Shown piece by piece: positions 4,324 through 5,577 of a DNA stretch of 5,577 nt (within the stretch, counting starts at the first letter, position 1; every line of letters begins with the position of its first letter). The notes below the pieces were generated by a model, which made no database searches, had not been told where the DNA came from, and worked only from the letters and a program-made list of their open reading frames with translations. Location of the stretch: positions 1-5,577 of the forward strand of contig CAAFRM010000179.1 of assembly GCA_900765465.1 (NCBI GenBank). The letters run 5' to 3'. Made by a program: the position numbers and the translations under genes. This stretch comes from an uncultured Prevotella sp. GTDB taxonomy: Bacteria; Bacteroidota; Bacteroidia; Bacteroidales; Bacteroidaceae.

Positions 4324-5577
4324 CTATTTCTTCAAAAGCTTCTCACTCATATTGAGAGCAGCCTTTCTGCCATCTCCCATGGCAAGAATCACGGTAGCGC
4401 CACCTCTTACGATGTCGCCGCCAGCATAGATTTCCTCAATAGAACTCTGCATCTGGTCATTTACGGCAATCGTATTCTTTCTGCCGAGTTCCAATCCCTC
4501 GATGCTCTGAGGAACGAGTGGGTTAGGGCTTACACCAACTGCTACGATTACCTGGTCGCACTCCAAAGTGATGGTCTCGCCTGTTGCTTCCGGACGGCGA
4601 CGGCCGCTGGCATCTGGCTCTCCGAGCTGCATCACATCCAAGACCACAGCCTTTACTGCGCCCTTCTCATCCGCCTTATATTCCTTTGGATTATGTAAGG
4701 TCATGAAGTTGATGCCTTCTTCCTTGGCATGTTTCACCTCCTCAAGTCGGGCTGGCATCTCTGCTTCCGAACGTCGATAAACCAATGTTACCTCGGCTCC
4801 CAGACGCTTAGCGGTGCGGCAGCTGTCCATCGCTGTGTTTCCACCACCTACAACAACCACCTTCTTACCCAGGTTGATAGGGGTGTCGGTATGAGGGTTG
4901 GCAGCATCCATCAGGTTCACACGGGTAAGATACTCGTTGGATGACATGATGTTCAAGGCGTTCTCGCCAGGGATATTCATGAAGTTAGGAAGTCCTGCTC
5001 CCGAACCTACGAAGATGCCCTTGAAGCCCTGCTGCTCCAAATCCTTCACGGAGATAGTCTTGCCCACGATGCAGTCGGTAATGAACTTCACACCCATCTT
5101 CTGGAGATTCTCTATCTCCACATCCACGATGGCATTTGGCAATCGGAACTCTGGAATACCATATTTCAATACACCGCCTATCTCGTGCAGAGCCTCGAAT
5201 ACGGTGACGTCGAATCCCTTCTTCGCCATATCGCCAGCAAAGCTCAAGCCGGAAGGACCTGAACCCACTACCGCCACCTTGATGCCGTTTGCCTCATCGC
5301 ATTCTGGCACAGAGATGTTGCCACTCTGACGCTCGTAGTCGGCTGCAAAGCGCTCCAGGTAGCCGATGGCTACGGCTGGCTCGTTCATCTTGAGATGTAC
5401 GCACTTGCTCTCGCACTGCTTCTCCTGTGGACAAACACGACCGCAAACGGCTGGGAGGGCAGAGGTGTTCTTCAGAACCTTGGCTGCAGCAAGGAACTGG
5501 CCTCGCTCAATATTCTTGATGAAGGAAGGAATGTTGATACTTACCGGACAACCTTCCATACAGGTAGGCTTAGGACA
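4324..5577 (-). CDS. gltA: NADPH-dependent glutamate synthase small-subunit-type flavoprotein (GltA/GltD/NfnB-like), N-terminus outside window
   Basis: 417 residues are visible on the minus strand. The frame is open at the window edge, so the start lies beyond it, and the ATG at 5559-5557 is internal. Family members pass electrons between NAD(P)H, FAD and Fe-S clusters, either supplying glutamate synthase or acting as ferredoxin-NADP oxidoreductases. Fe-S cysteines are intact: C1, C6 and C10 in CPKPTCMEGCPV, then C45, C49, C55 and C59 in CGRVCPQEKQCESKC. The FAD site VVGSGPSG lies at about 103-110, the NADPH Rossmann motif VVVVGGGNTAMD at about 240-251 followed by VYRRSEAEMPAR, and the C-terminal FAD motif YAGGDIVRGGATVILAMGDG at about 384-403. 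It most resembles the homotetrameric GltA branch, whose members in Bacteroidota are often fused to a dihydroorotate dehydrogenase B electron-transfer-like domain. The missing 5' end would decide this. No partner large subunit is in view. The symbol gltD is used for the same family. Confidence 0.93.
   Translation of the reverse strand, partial: CPKPTCMEGCPVSINIPSFIKNIERGQFLAAAKVLKNTSALPAVCGRVCPQEKQCESKCVHLKMNEPAVAIGYLERFAADYERQSGNISVPECDEANGIKVAVVGSGPSGLSFAGDMAKKGFDVTVFEALHEIGGVLKYGIPEFRLPNAIVDVEIENLQKMGVKFITDCIVGKTISVKDLEQQGFKGIFVGSGAGLPNFMNIPGENALNIMSSNEYLTRVNLMDAANPHTDTPINLGKKVVVVGGGNTAMDSCRTAKRLGAEVTLVYRRSEAEMPARLEEVKHAKEEGINFMTLHNPKEYKADEKGAVKAVVLDVMQLGEPDASGRRRPEATGETITLECDQVIVAVGVSPNPLVPQSIEGLELGRKNTIAVNDQMQSSIEEIYAGGDIVRGGATVILAMGDGRKAALNMSEKLLKK

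Noticed and set aside
4898..5329. 143-codon + strand ORF
   Set aside because: It is the shadow of the glutamate-synthase-like gene, which has intact cofactor motifs on the minus strand.

Overview
The window looks like a chromosomal segment from a gut-type Bacteroidota, most likely Prevotella/Segatella. This rests on protein resemblance (MazG, RNase Z, an ECF sigma factor and its envelope-spanning partner), on AT-rich start regions mostly without Shine-Dalgarno sequences, and on two probable TTG starts. The genus is inferred from memory of related proteins, not from a search. Both ends cut through genes: the left edge falls inside mazG and the right edge inside a glutamate-synthase-like flavoprotein gene.

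Layout. On the + strand, positions 1-2172 hold a probable co-directional unit: the 3' part of mazG (nucleotide pyrophosphohydrolase), a small lipoprotein gene, and rnz (tRNA 3'-end processing). The unit closes with a strong hairpin terminator at 2133-2172. Forty bases later a second + strand unit begins. It is an ECF sigma factor gene (2213-2767) overlapping by 8 bases a 504-codon gene (2760-4274). The product of that gene has a short cytoplasmic N-terminus, one inner-membrane helix, a long low-complexity linker and a C-terminal outer-membrane beta-barrel. A symmetric hairpin at 4278-4319 separates this unit from the convergent minus-strand gene (4324 to the right edge), which encodes an NADPH-dependent glutamate synthase small-subunit/GltA-type FAD and Fe-S protein.

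How the genes work together. The sigma factor and barrel protein most probably form a signalling pair of the kind described in Bacteroides thetaiotaomicron as Das (sigma factor) and Dma (dual membrane-spanning anti-sigma factor). In that system an event at the outer membrane is thought to reach a cytoplasmic sigma factor through one polypeptide. The most notable feature here is that the periplasmic linker is built largely from a 51-base tandem repeat (about 4.6 copies). Each copy carries a REP-like palindrome, and further in-frame duplications lie on either side of the array. The mazG, lipoprotein and rnz genes are housekeeping or uncharacterised neighbours with no evident functional tie to the sigma system.

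There is no gene-free stretch over 300 bases. I found no tRNA, rRNA, insertion sequence, CRISPR array or origin.
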